This document shows, piece after piece, positions 1 to 5,983 of a stretch of 5,983 bases of DNA. Numbering within the stretch: position 1 is the first letter of the stretch; the number at the start of each line of letters is the position of its first letter. A model generated the notes under the pieces. It was not told where the DNA came from and did no database searches. It saw nothing but the letters and a program-made list of their open reading frames with translations. The DNA is taken from NCBI GenBank assembly GCA_029262715.1, contig JAJCYX010000041.1:1-5983 (forward strand). The letters are read 5' to 3'. The DNA is from Chloroflexota bacterium. GTDB lineage: Bacteria > Chloroflexota > Dehalococcoidia > Lucifugimonadales > Lucifugimonadaceae. A program made the translations under genes and the position numbers.

Positions 1-2141
1 AGGCTGATCGGCTCGTTCTCGCGTCTCCGCCTGAAACCGGCCTTTGCTATGCGCTGCTCAAGCTTTGCGAACGACCTCAGCACACGAACGCGCTCACTGC
101 GATCAGGACCGCTCAAAGCCGAGTAAGACATCCGCTCGAAATCGTCCTGGTCACCGCGTTCTCGGTTGCGAAGCCAGTACCACCAGTAAGCGAATCCTGC
201 GATAGCGGTTAGCAACATTATCGACACGCCGAATAATGGGCCAACCTTGAGCAGCCATTCGAACAGCACTGACAGACCTCCGGGCGATGCGCTGAGCGCT
301 GACGCCAGGTTGTCACCGAGTCGCCGCTCAAGAAGCGAACTCAGCCCTGATGGCGGAGCGTTTTCGAGCGATGTCGGGCTCGGCAGGTCAGGACGTGATG
401 ATGCGTCGAATGGCACCCATCCGGCTTCTTCGAACAGCACCTCTGCCCATGCATGCAGGTCGGTGTCCTTGATCTCAGCCGCGCCGGAGTAGGGATTGAA
501 GCTTCCCGGCAAGAATCCTGTTGCGACTCTCGACTGCAGACCGACAGAACGTGACATCAGCGCTTGCGCTGTGGCGAAGTCGATCGCTGAGCCGGGACGC
601 TCACCAAACACGAACTCGGTCAAGTCGCTGCTCGACTCGAGCGGAGAGGTTGACTCCGGATCGTACTCGAGACTGTTCAGGTATCCGGCGATATTCGCAG
701 CACGGTCGAAATCGGTCTCGGCTCCGTCCGTCAGTGCGCGTGCGAGTGTGTAGATATCACCGTACCCAGGGGGCAACACGCCGAACTCAGCAGAGGCCCA
801 GCCTGCGCGGTCTTCCCGAAGCTCATCTGCTGTTATCGCTGGCCGCCCCGAGACAACCTGGTATGTAGCACCATCACCGGCATTCGGCAGTCCACGGTCA
901 TCCCGCGGAATAGAGATCGAAAGCGGCTCGTAACCGGTGATGAAATCTGAGCCTAGACCCTGCTGCATGAAGAATGTTTGGAGGTAACGGTCATCCGCGT
1001 TTTCGTCGTCTGAGCGACCGAACAGCGTTCCCAGCCGCCGCCTGCTCGGCAAGGTTGAGAGCCACTCACCGTCACCGCCAACCGCCGGTGCATCAAATGA
1101 GTCGTACACCGCGCCACGCCAGTAGCTGGCGACCGAGCTGCGTATATATGCAACGGTTCCCGGGTCAAGATCGGGCGCGGAAAGCGCAGATCCTGACGGT
1201 CGTTGAGCAAGCTGGCCGCCCTGTGCCGACCCGGTATTACCACCGATGATCGCTCCGCCGCCAGATAGATCGCTGAAATTGCCTCCGCCAGAACCGTTGG
1301 CTCCATTGCCAAGTGGATCGCCGTTCGCGCCCTGCTGCTGTGCGGCCTGCTCGATAAGCTGTTGCGCCTCTTCCGGTGTGATCGGTGGTTCCGCGCCATC
1401 CCCGGCTCCATTTACCGGGAGAATGGCGAAGCGCGCAGCGTCGGGAGTCTGGGCGGAGTCCCACGGCAGCAATAAGAACGCGGCCAGAGATGACACTCCG
1501 ACGAGCCCGGCGACGACAAGCCAGAACGCGGCCGCACCGACAGCGCCGCCCTTTCGAGCTACGGATGCGTCGCGTGTAACGTCCGTGTACTGGCTGAGCG
1601 CGAGGAATGTGACGATGATCGCAAGGTAACCGCCGAGCAGACCTGCAAACTCATTGCCGAACGCCAGTTCGCTGGCAAAGAACATGATTAGCGCCGAGAA
1701 AAACAGCTGCGTGTAGAGACCCGCACGTGTTCGTGCTTCGAATACTGACGCTGCACCCGCAATAAGCAGGAAATGTGCGACCGGGATGCGCTCTCCACGG
1801 ACCGCCAGCACGAGCTCGTGCCGCATCGCAACACCGACGACGATGATAATGAGCGCAATGATCAGCGGAAGCGCTGGTATTCGACGTTTGATCGCCTTGT
1901 ACGCAACAACGTGCCCCACGATGAAGAACGGCATCACTATGAGCGGGACCGTGAATGAAGCGCCGACAAGGACCAACGATGAAGCGGCCCAGAGCGATGC
2001 CAGTAGTGCGACGATTCTGACCTTGATTGAACGTTCTGGCTTGTCCGAGAAAAGACGCCGGTAGAACGTCATGGTCGAGGAGTCGGATTTCGCAGATCCG
2101 GCCGCGCTACCAGGTTGCCGCAACTGTTGAGATGCTGTCAT
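1..2141 (-). CDS. TgpA-like membrane protein with a transglutaminase-like domain lacking the catalytic Cys (3' end beyond window)
   Basis: The frame is open from ATG at 2141 to the left edge: 713 codons visible, no stop, C-terminus missing. The architecture is that of the DUF3488/TgpA family. About seven hydrophobic segments lie between residues 42 and 226. A Gly/Asn/Gln-rich linker follows (about 267-313), then an extracytoplasmic region, then a transglutaminase-like core (about 475-585). Another membrane segment (about 629-656, ending YWWYWL) leads into a basic cytoplasmic tail resembling the start of DUF4129, cut off at ENEPIS. In the core, DLHAWAEV gives His563 and GWVPFDAS gives Asp579, both at family spacing. 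The Cys position (family G-x-C-x-x-F-A) reads GSAIDFA, so residue 519 is Ala. No Cys is visible anywhere in the protein. The start overlaps the upstream DUF58 stop by one base (TGATG), which supports ATG 2141 over Met24. It is probably an envelope protein; protease or transglutaminase activity is unlikely. Confidence 0.9.
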   Translation of the reverse strand, partial: MTASQQLRQPGSAAGSAKSDSSTMTFYRRLFSDKPERSIKVRIVALLASLWAASSLVLVGASFTVPLIVMPFFIVGHVVAYKAIKRRIPALPLIIALIIIVVGVAMRHELVLAVRGERIPVAHFLLIAGAASVFEARTRAGLYTQLFFSALIMFFASELAFGNEFAGLLGGYLAIIVTFLALSQYTDVTRDASVARKGGAVGAAAFWLVVAGLVGVSSLAAFLLLPWDSAQTPDAARFAILPVNGAGDGAEPPITPEEAQQLIEQAAQQQGANGDPLGNGANGSGGGNFSDLSGGGAIIGGNTGSAQGGQLAQRPSGSALSAPDLDPGTVAYIRSSVASYWRGAVYDSFDAPAVGGDGEWLSTLPSRRRLGTLFGRSDDENADDRYLQTFFMQQGLGSDFITGYEPLSISIPRDDRGLPNAGDGATYQVVSGRPAITADELREDRAGWASAEFGVLPPGYGDIYTLARALTDGAETDFDRAANIAGYLNSLEYDPESTSPLESSSDLTEFVFGERPGSAIDFATAQALMSRSVGLQSRVATGFLPGSFNPYSGAAEIKDTDLHAWAEVLFEEAGWVPFDASSRPDLPSPTSLENAPPSGLSSLLERRLGDNLASALSASPGGLSVLFEWLLKVGPLFGVSIMLLTAIAGFAYWWYWLRNRERGDQDDFERMSYSALSGPDRSERVRVLRSFAKLEQRIAKAGFRRRRENEPIS

Positions 2142-3406
2142 CACGCCGCCATCTCTCTCTCCGTGCGCTGAACCTGATCTCGACCGTTCAGCACGGTTCC
2201 CGTGCTGGCAACGCCGGTCTCGATCTCAGCGACCACTCGATCGAACTCGCCTGATCCGTATTGGACCACGGGCACGCCTGCTTGCTGCAGCGTGGCAACC
2301 GCATTTGATTCCCCGGTAGCCGAGAGATCATCGCTCTCTGAGCCATTGAACATCACCGCTACGCACGCAATACCTCGTCGTGCGGCAGCGCTCACGGCGG
2401 CTGCTTCTTGACCGCTATTAGCTGAAAGGAAGGCCATAAGCCTCTTACCTGGCTGCACACCAGAGATGTGCTGCGCAAGTGAGCCAGTGCCCGGCTCTTC
2501 AGGTTCCAGTCGGGCCAGGTGTTCCATGAGCCCCGACCATGCCATGAACTCAGGTGACTCTCCGGCTCCAGTCAATACGGAGACTGTTCCGCCTTCACGC
2601 TCGATCACCCGGGCAGAACTTGCAGCGATTCGAGCGGAGTAGTCGAGCGATGACTCCGGACCCTCTCCAATAATGTTCACTGTGTCGATTGCAAAAGCAA
2701 CCGCATGGTCGTTCCAGGAGTCGAACTCCCGTACGGCAAGCTTGCCGCTGCGGGCGGAGTTACGCCAGTGAATGGAGCGGTACGGGTCACCTGCCACGTA
2801 TGCCCGAGTTCCGGAGGCGTCCATTCCGGTGCGAGACTTTCGGCGCCCTTCTTGCTCTCCTGATAGTGATTCCAACAAGCCGAGCCTGCTCATGGGCTTC
2901 CAACTCGGGTACACCAGCACGCCGTGTTTCATCGAGACACGCCGTCGTCGTCTGAACATTCCACAGGGCCCGGTGATCTCGATAAGCGCATCGCCAAGAG
3001 AGTGCTGTCCGCGGCGTTCTAACTTCAACGGCTCATCTGCATTGCCGGTTCGGCGCGGCCACGTCCAGAAAAAGATGCTGCGGTTTTCGCTTTCCACTCC
3101 GGCAACGGTGACGGGATACGAGACTGAAACCAGGAATCTCGGTAGCCACCAGCGATTTTGCAGCGAAAGGGTTACGGGTAGTTCTTCACCCTCAATGGGA
3201 CCGAGTCCGTTACTTGAGTTCTTGCGGATAACAGTACGTTCTATCCGTAGACCCGGCATCGATATCCAGGGAACTGCAAGCGATAGCAGGACGACTCCCC
3301 ACAGAACAGCGTCCGCAAGGTGAACCCAGCCAACGCGTGTAGTCGCTGCGAGAAAAAATACTGCAACAGAGACCGAGATGATGCCTGCACCTCGTCTCGT
3401 TATCAC
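2141..3406 (-). CDS. DUF58 family membrane-anchored protein (MoxR partner)
   Basis: This 421-residue protein has two N-terminal hydrophobic segments (about 7-23 and 30-49). A beta-rich stretch follows, and then the DUF58 signature around residues 200-229, including GDPYRSIHWRNSARSGKL. The C-terminal part should adopt a von Willebrand A-like fold. Its first strand reads AVAFAIDTVN, so Asp241 is present, but the DxSxS metal-binding motif of true vWA domains is not complete. DUF58 proteins are regularly encoded next to MoxR ATPases and TgpA-like proteins and are thought to link the ATPase to an envelope target; the exact role here is inferred. The start is GTG, chosen because GGAGG lies 6 bases upstream. 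The gene begins 37 bp after the moxR stop and ends in a one-base overlap with the next gene. Length is normal for the family. Confidence 0.9.
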   Translation of the reverse strand: MITRRGAGIISVSVAVFFLAATTRVGWVHLADAVLWGVVLLSLAVPWISMPGLRIERTVIRKNSSNGLGPIEGEELPVTLSLQNRWWLPRFLVSVSYPVTVAGVESENRSIFFWTWPRRTGNADEPLKLERRGQHSLGDALIEITGPCGMFRRRRRVSMKHGVLVYPSWKPMSRLGLLESLSGEQEGRRKSRTGMDASGTRAYVAGDPYRSIHWRNSARSGKLAVREFDSWNDHAVAFAIDTVNIIGEGPESSLDYSARIAASSARVIEREGGTVSVLTGAGESPEFMAWSGLMEHLARLEPEEPGTGSLAQHISGVQPGKRLMAFLSANSGQEAAAVSAAARRGIACVAVMFNGSESDDLSATGESNAVATLQQAGVPVVQYGSGEFDRVVAEIETGVASTGTVLNGRDQVQRTEREMAA

Positions 3407-3412
3407 CTGCCG

Positions 3413-3417
3413 CCTCC
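3413..3417 (-). promoter_or_regulatory. Ribosome binding site deciding the GTG start of the DUF58 gene
   Basis: GGAGG on the minus strand lies 6 bases before the GTG at 3406, inside the 37-bp gap after moxR. It supports GTG as the true start and indicates independent re-initiation within the operon mRNA. Confidence 0.75.
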
Positions 3418-3443
3418 GTGAGTAGAGTTCGCCTGCGAATTCA

Positions 3444-4427
3444 CTAGGCTGGCACCGGGACAGACTCCAGCGCCTCGGCCACCGTGTCTTCAGTCGAAAG
3501 CTCGCTGCCCGGCCCCATCATCAGCCTGTGAGCAATAACGCTGCTGGCGATATCAGCAACGTCCCCCGGTGTAACAAACCCGCGTCCGTCGAACGCAGCC
3601 CAGCATTGAGCAGCGCGCTGAAGGGCCGCACTGCCCCGCGGACTGAGACCTGTGTGAACCGCAGGGTGTTGTCGAGTCGCCCGAGCGACATTGACGATGT
3701 ATTCCCTCACCTGCGTCGAGACATCGATTGACATAACCGTCGACTGCATCTCCCTTACGCGAGCAGAGGTGATGACAGGCGTTGCCTCTGGCATTCCGTG
3801 TACCGAACGCTCAAGAATCTCAACCTCATCCTTTGGTGACGGCAGTCCAATGCCAATCGATACGAGGAAACGGTCTTTTTGCGAGTCTGGGAGCGGGAAC
3901 GTTCCGTGGCTCTCGGCGAAGTTCTGCGTTGCGATCACCAGGAACGGCTCTGGGAGCAACTTGACATCGCCATCAACGCTCACCTGGAATTCTGCCATCG
4001 CTTCAAGTAGAGAAGACTGCGTTCGAGGGCCTGCCCGGTTGATCTCATCAGCAAGTATCACGTTTGCAAAAATCGGACCGGCAACGAAATTGAACTGCGA
4101 TGCTCTCATATCGAACACCGTGGTACCGGTGATGTCTGAAGGCAGCAGGTCAGGCGTGAACTGGATCCGCTTGAAATCGCACGCAATCGACTGTGCAACG
4201 GTCTTTCCGATGAGCGTCTTACCGACACCCGGCAGGTCTTCAAGAAGAACGTGTCCTCTTGCGAATAGTCCGAGCAGCGCGGTGCGAAGCGTTCGCTCCG
4301 GTGCGACCACAACGCTGGAAACCATGTTGAGCAATTTTTCGGCGTCAACGGCCAGTGTGCGAACTGCTACCTCGGATGGTGGTCCTTCAGACTGGATTGC
4401 GTCAGAGATAGAGACCACGTTGCTCAC
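3444..4427 (-). CDS. moxR: MoxR-family AAA+ ATPase
   Basis: The 327-residue protein is full length for MoxR, a cytoplasmic AAA+ ATPase with chaperone-like roles in maturing or remodelling partner complexes. All key motifs are visible. Walker A is LPGVGKT (Lys70, Thr71) and Walker B is ILADEINRAG (Asp127, Glu128). The family-typical GPIFANVILADEIN stretch precedes TQSSLLEAMAE. Sensor 1 lies in VIATQN (Asn169), the arginine-finger region is PLPDSQKDRF (Arg186), and sensor 2 is GLSPRG (Arg264). The usual QNPxE after sensor 1 is QNFAE here, a mild departure. The start is GTG; an in-frame TAG two codons upstream rules out a longer protein, and the next Met is residue 35. An AAAGGCGG stretch upstream is only a fair ribosome binding site. 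It is the first gene of the moxR-DUF58-transglutaminase-like operon. The ATPase should be active. Confidence 0.96.
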   Translation of the reverse strand: MSNVVSISDAIQSEGPPSEVAVRTLAVDAEKLLNMVSSVVVAPERTLRTALLGLFARGHVLLEDLPGVGKTLIGKTVAQSIACDFKRIQFTPDLLPSDITGTTVFDMRASQFNFVAGPIFANVILADEINRAGPRTQSSLLEAMAEFQVSVDGDVKLLPEPFLVIATQNFAESHGTFPLPDSQKDRFLVSIGIGLPSPKDEVEILERSVHGMPEATPVITSARVREMQSTVMSIDVSTQVREYIVNVARATRQHPAVHTGLSPRGSAALQRAAQCWAAFDGRGFVTPGDVADIASSVIAHRLMMGPGSELSTEDTVAEALESVPVPA

Positions 4428-4455
4428 CGGCTACCGCCTTTCAAGCGATCACAGG

Positions 4456-4483
4456 CAGAACAGGGCCCGAGCAACCCGTTCTG
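4456..4483 (-). repeat. Hairpin in the moxR leader
   Basis: CAGAAC-A-GGG (4456-4465) can pair with CCC-GTTCTG (4475-4483): nine base pairs with one bulged A and a 9-base loop. An alternative pairing, GAACAG (4458-4463) with CTGTTC (4481-4486), competes with it. It lies about 29-56 bases upstream of the moxR GTG, so it would be in the mRNA leader or act as an operator at the operon promoter. The function is inferred only from position. Confidence 0.4.
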
Positions 4484-4680
4484 TTCGTGTTTAATTCGGG
4501 GGATTTTGACCAAATCAGCGAAGATGTCCATGCGGTGGGGCAGGCGAAGACTCCATCACGCGGCTCCCGGCCAGTCGCAGCAGAGCCCCGCCGGCCCCAG
4601 CGCAGGGACATCATCTTTACTAATTTGGGTCAGATAAGCGGTTGGCGGCGGAGTGTCTTCCGCATGAACGGGACGCGGTT

Positions 4681-4694
4681 ATTCGCATACGAAT
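4681..4694. repeat. 14-bp dyad in the stress protein-moxR gap
   Basis: ATTCG and CGAAT arms are separated by four bases (CATA). The size and AT-rich arms resemble a binding site for a dimeric regulator, and it lies about 255 bases upstream of moxR. No regulator gene is present in the window, and a single dyad with 5-base arms could arise by chance. Confidence 0.25.
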
Positions 4695-4811
4695 TTGCGG
4701 TGTCTCCCACAGCAAATACAGGTGAAACGCACAGTCGGTGTGTCGAATCACACTGCTGGCGAACAGAAGCGATCTAAAATTCCCAGCGAATGGGGAAGTC
4801 AGGCAGCTAGC

Positions 4812-4839
4812 GCATCTGTCGCTGTAACGTGCCAGATGC
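4812..4839 (-). terminator. Inverted repeat behind the stress protein gene, possible terminator
   Basis: Perfect 7-base arms GCATCTG (4812-4818) and CAGATGC (4833-4839) flank a 14-base loop, starting 22 bases after the stress protein stop. The position suits transcript termination or 3'-end protection. The loop is large and no T-run follows on the minus strand, so it is not a classical rho-independent terminator. Confidence 0.35.
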
Positions 4840-4861
4840 CAGCTTCAGGAGGCCAAATCAC

Positions 4862-5716
4862 CTATTCGATGGCGGTTCCGAGGTAGCCTTTTGGAGCCAC
4901 GACCAGCACCGGTGCATCGGCGTTCTTGATCACATGGTCGGCGACACTTCCTCGATGAGAGCCTCTCGCAACGCCGGTGGCGCTCAGACTGCTCATGATG
5001 ACGAGGTCACCTTCTCGTGTTGTCTCGACTATCACCTCACTCGGCCGACCTCGCTCAACCTGCTGGCTCACCACAAGATCCTGCTGCTCGAAAACACCGA
5101 CAAATACTCGCAGCTGCCGTTCGGCCGCCTCGCTGGTTCCATCCTCGTTCGCGAAGAGGAGCACCGTTTCAGCAGAAAAGAGCTTTGCGACCGATAGTGC
5201 GAGCGGAACGGCGGCTGGTGCCGATTCGCGTCCGTCGAGTGGCAGGATGATGCGCTTGAACTTCGTTTCGTCGAGAGGAAGCTCAACCGGCCCATCGTTC
5301 TTTGCCCGCACCAGTAGAACTGGCACGGTGCTGAGCGTGATCAACTTGTCTGCGACGCTGCCGAGGATCAACTTGCGCAGGCCGGAGCGGCCGTGTGTAG
5401 CCATCACGATCAGGTCGGCGTCTGAATTCCGGGCGTGGTTACTGAGCTCCTCAGCGGGAGTGCCAGCAAGAATCGTCCGGGCGACCCTGGGGTGAGTTGC
5501 CCTGATCGCAGCCTCCGCCCGATGAAGAGCGGCCTGCGTCAATGTGTCCATCTGGGTATCGAGCGGCACATCGTAAGTGAGTGCGACTGTCACGAGATCA
5601 AGGTGTGCGTCAGCCGCAGTAGCGACAGCGGTCGCTACGGGCAACGCCGCCTCGGCAAGATCTGACCCGTCCAGAGGGACGACAATCTTCTCTATAGCTG
5701 GTAACTGCTCTTTCAC
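4862..5716 (-). CDS. Universal stress protein, two tandem UspA domains
   Basis: This 284-residue protein has two UspA domains, about residues 8-137 and 153-275. Each opens with the typical strand and acidic residue (IVVPLDGSDLAE at 11-22; RIILPLDGRES at 155-165). Domain 1 ends with MATHGRSGLRKLILGSVAD, a near-canonical ATP-binding loop (G-x9-G-S, with Ala for the first Gly). Domain 2 has SSLSATGVARGSHRGSVAD instead: the first glycines are replaced by Ser and the loop is about one residue longer, so nucleotide binding there is doubtful. Tandem Usp proteins are cytoplasmic and are linked to stress survival; no specific target can be read from the sequence. The start is GTG, with GGAG 6 bases upstream and an in-frame TGA two codons upstream that excludes a longer form. 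It is separated from moxR by 434 bp and divergent from the right-edge gene, so it is probably its own transcription unit. Confidence 0.95.
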   Translation of the reverse strand: MKEQLPAIEKIVVPLDGSDLAEAALPVATAVATAADAHLDLVTVALTYDVPLDTQMDTLTQAALHRAEAAIRATHPRVARTILAGTPAEELSNHARNSDADLIVMATHGRSGLRKLILGSVADKLITLSTVPVLLVRAKNDGPVELPLDETKFKRIILPLDGRESAPAAVPLALSVAKLFSAETVLLFANEDGTSEAAERQLRVFVGVFEQQDLVVSQQVERGRPSEVIVETTREGDLVIMSSLSATGVARGSHRGSVADHVIKNADAPVLVVAPKGYLGTAIE

Positions 5717-5722
5717 GACTCA

Positions 5723-5726
5723 CTCC
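5723..5726 (-). promoter_or_regulatory. Ribosome binding site deciding the GTG start of the stress protein gene
   Basis: GGAG on the minus strand lies 6 bases before the GTG at 5716. Together with the in-frame TGA just upstream of that GTG, it fixes the start. Confidence 0.7.
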
Positions 5727-5863
5727 GTTATCTAAGGGTGCAGCATCCGGCCGATGCAGGATCAGATCGCGGGTGAGGATTGAGTGAACGAATATCGATA
5801 GAAAACGAGCTACTAGCTACGGCCCAGGGCAAAAGCCTTCATGCGGCATCTATGCGATTCAAA

Positions 5864-5892
5864 TTGACAGGTTCCCGCCCCAATCATAGAGT
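5864..5892 (+). promoter_or_regulatory. Predicted sigma70-type promoter for the right-edge gene
   Basis: A perfect -35 box TTGACA (5864-5869) is followed, after exactly 17 bases, by TAGAGT (5887-5892), which matches four of six positions of TATAAT. Transcription would begin near 5899, leaving a leader of about 60 bases before the ATG at 5959. A second TTGACT at 5901-5906 has no -10 box at proper spacing. Confidence 0.55.
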
Positions 5893-5945
5893 TCTGATCC
5901 TTGACTCAAATATGCTCTAAAGATCTGGCTCGAATCCACCGAAAC

Positions 5946-5950
5946 GAGGA
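5946..5950 (+). promoter_or_regulatory. Ribosome binding site of the right-edge gene
   Basis: GAGGA sits 8 bases before the ATG at 5959. It is the main evidence that this ATG is a real start despite only 25 visible coding bases. Confidence 0.6.
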
Positions 5951-5958
5951 ATCCCACC

Positions 5959-5983
5959 ATGCCGATGCGCAAGATAATTAATG
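5959..5983 (+). CDS. Start of a plus-strand gene, cut by the window edge
   Basis: An ATG at 5959 opens MPMRKIIN and then runs off the window. GAGGA at 5946-5950, 8 bases upstream, is a good ribosome binding site, and a sigma70-like promoter lies about 70-95 bases upstream. MRKIIN is a common opening of RibD C-terminal/dihydrofolate-reductase-like proteins (typically followed by a TLDGV motif), but eight residues are too few to assign a family. The gene is divergent from the universal stress protein gene. An alternative start is the ATG at 5965, whose spacing to GAGGA (14 bases) is worse. Confidence 0.6.

Larger units (their letters stand above)
4428..4861. other. Non-coding gap between the stress protein gene and moxR
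   Basis: These 434 bases hold no convincing gene on either strand. Plus-strand frames here (from 4487 and 4695) have no family resemblance, and one runs antisense into the stress gene. The region should hold the 3' end of the stress gene transcript and the promoter of the moxR operon. No minus-strand -35/-10 pair with good spacing was found by eye. The visible structure is the inverted repeat at 4812-4839, the dyad at 4681-4694 and the hairpin at 4456-4483. No tRNA-like cloverleaf was seen. Confidence 0.6.
5717..5958. other. Divergent intergenic region
   Basis: This 242-bp region separates the minus-strand stress gene from the plus-strand right-edge gene. It contains the predicted plus-strand promoter at 5864-5892. 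Small dyads occur at 5743-5757 (GCATC/GATGC), 5793-5800 (TATCGATA) and 5808-5818 (AGCTA-C-TAGCT). The stress gene promoter must also be here, but no convincing minus-strand -35/-10 pair was recognised. Confidence 0.55.

Noticed and set aside
953..1464. Minus-strand frames of 152 and 75 codons in other registers within the TgpA-like gene
   Set aside because: They are Arg/Ser/His-rich out-of-frame shadows of the long open frame from 2141, which carries membrane segments and the transglutaminase-like motifs.
2772..3323. Plus-strand frame (183 codons) antisense to the DUF58 gene
   Set aside because: The minus strand carries the clear DUF58 signature across the same region; the antisense translation shows no family features.
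3691..4494. Long plus-strand frame (267 codons) antisense to moxR
   Set aside because: It is fully explained as a shadow of moxR, which has every AAA+ motif intact on the minus strand. The antisense product is Ser/Thr/Arg-rich with no recognisable domain.
4500..4640. Possible minus-strand promoters for moxR in AT-rich patches
   Set aside because: No pair of boxes with both acceptable match and 16-18 base spacing was found, so none is claimed.
4487..4777. Plus-strand frame of 96 codons in the stress protein-moxR gap
   Set aside because: It has no good ribosome binding site and no recognisable domain, and its composition looks like translated non-coding DNA.
4977..5495. Plus-strand frame of 172 codons antisense to the stress protein
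   Set aside because: It is a Ser/Arg-rich shadow; the minus strand encodes two well-formed UspA domains here.
5901..5926. TTGACT as a second -35 box for the right-edge gene
   Set aside because: No -10-like hexamer occurs at 16-18 bases; the only AT-rich candidates are 4 to 14 bases away.

Overview
The window is about 6 kb of bacterial chromosome-like sequence with moderately high GC. Four genes lie on the minus strand, and the first codons of a fifth lie on the plus strand at the right edge. Three of the four minus-strand genes start with GTG, two of them behind clear GGAG-type ribosome binding sites, and the reading frames are long with very little waste. No mobile element, CRISPR array, rRNA or tRNA is visible. 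The protein styles (tandem universal stress protein, MoxR/DUF58/transglutaminase-like trio) would fit Chloroflexota or a related Gram-positive-type lineage, but this is a guess: nothing in the window fixes the taxon.

Layout, read right to left in the direction of transcription. At 5716-4862 is a two-domain universal stress protein. A 434-bp non-coding gap (4861-4428) follows, with a terminator-like inverted repeat just behind the stress gene, a 14-bp dyad in the middle and a hairpin in the leader of the next gene. Then comes a compact three-gene operon: a MoxR-family AAA+ ATPase (4427-3444), a membrane-anchored DUF58 protein (3406-2141), and a large membrane protein with a transglutaminase-like domain (2141 to beyond the left edge). 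The last two share one base (stop and start overlap as TGATG), so they are almost certainly co-transcribed and translationally coupled. At the right edge (5959-5983) a plus-strand gene begins behind a good sigma70-type promoter and ribosome binding site, divergent from the stress gene.

The MoxR, DUF58 and transglutaminase-like trio is a well-known conserved gene set. The MoxR ATPase is thought to act as a chaperone-like remodeller, DUF58 as its von Willebrand-like membrane partner, and the TgpA-like protein as the envelope-facing effector. The striking point is that the transglutaminase-like domain keeps the His and Asp of the catalytic triad and the surrounding fold motifs, but has Ala (codon 585-587) where the nucleophilic Cys should be. 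No Cys occurs anywhere in the 713 visible residues. It therefore looks like a pseudoenzyme within an otherwise normal operon. This is the main observation worth following up; the rest of the window is fairly ordinary.
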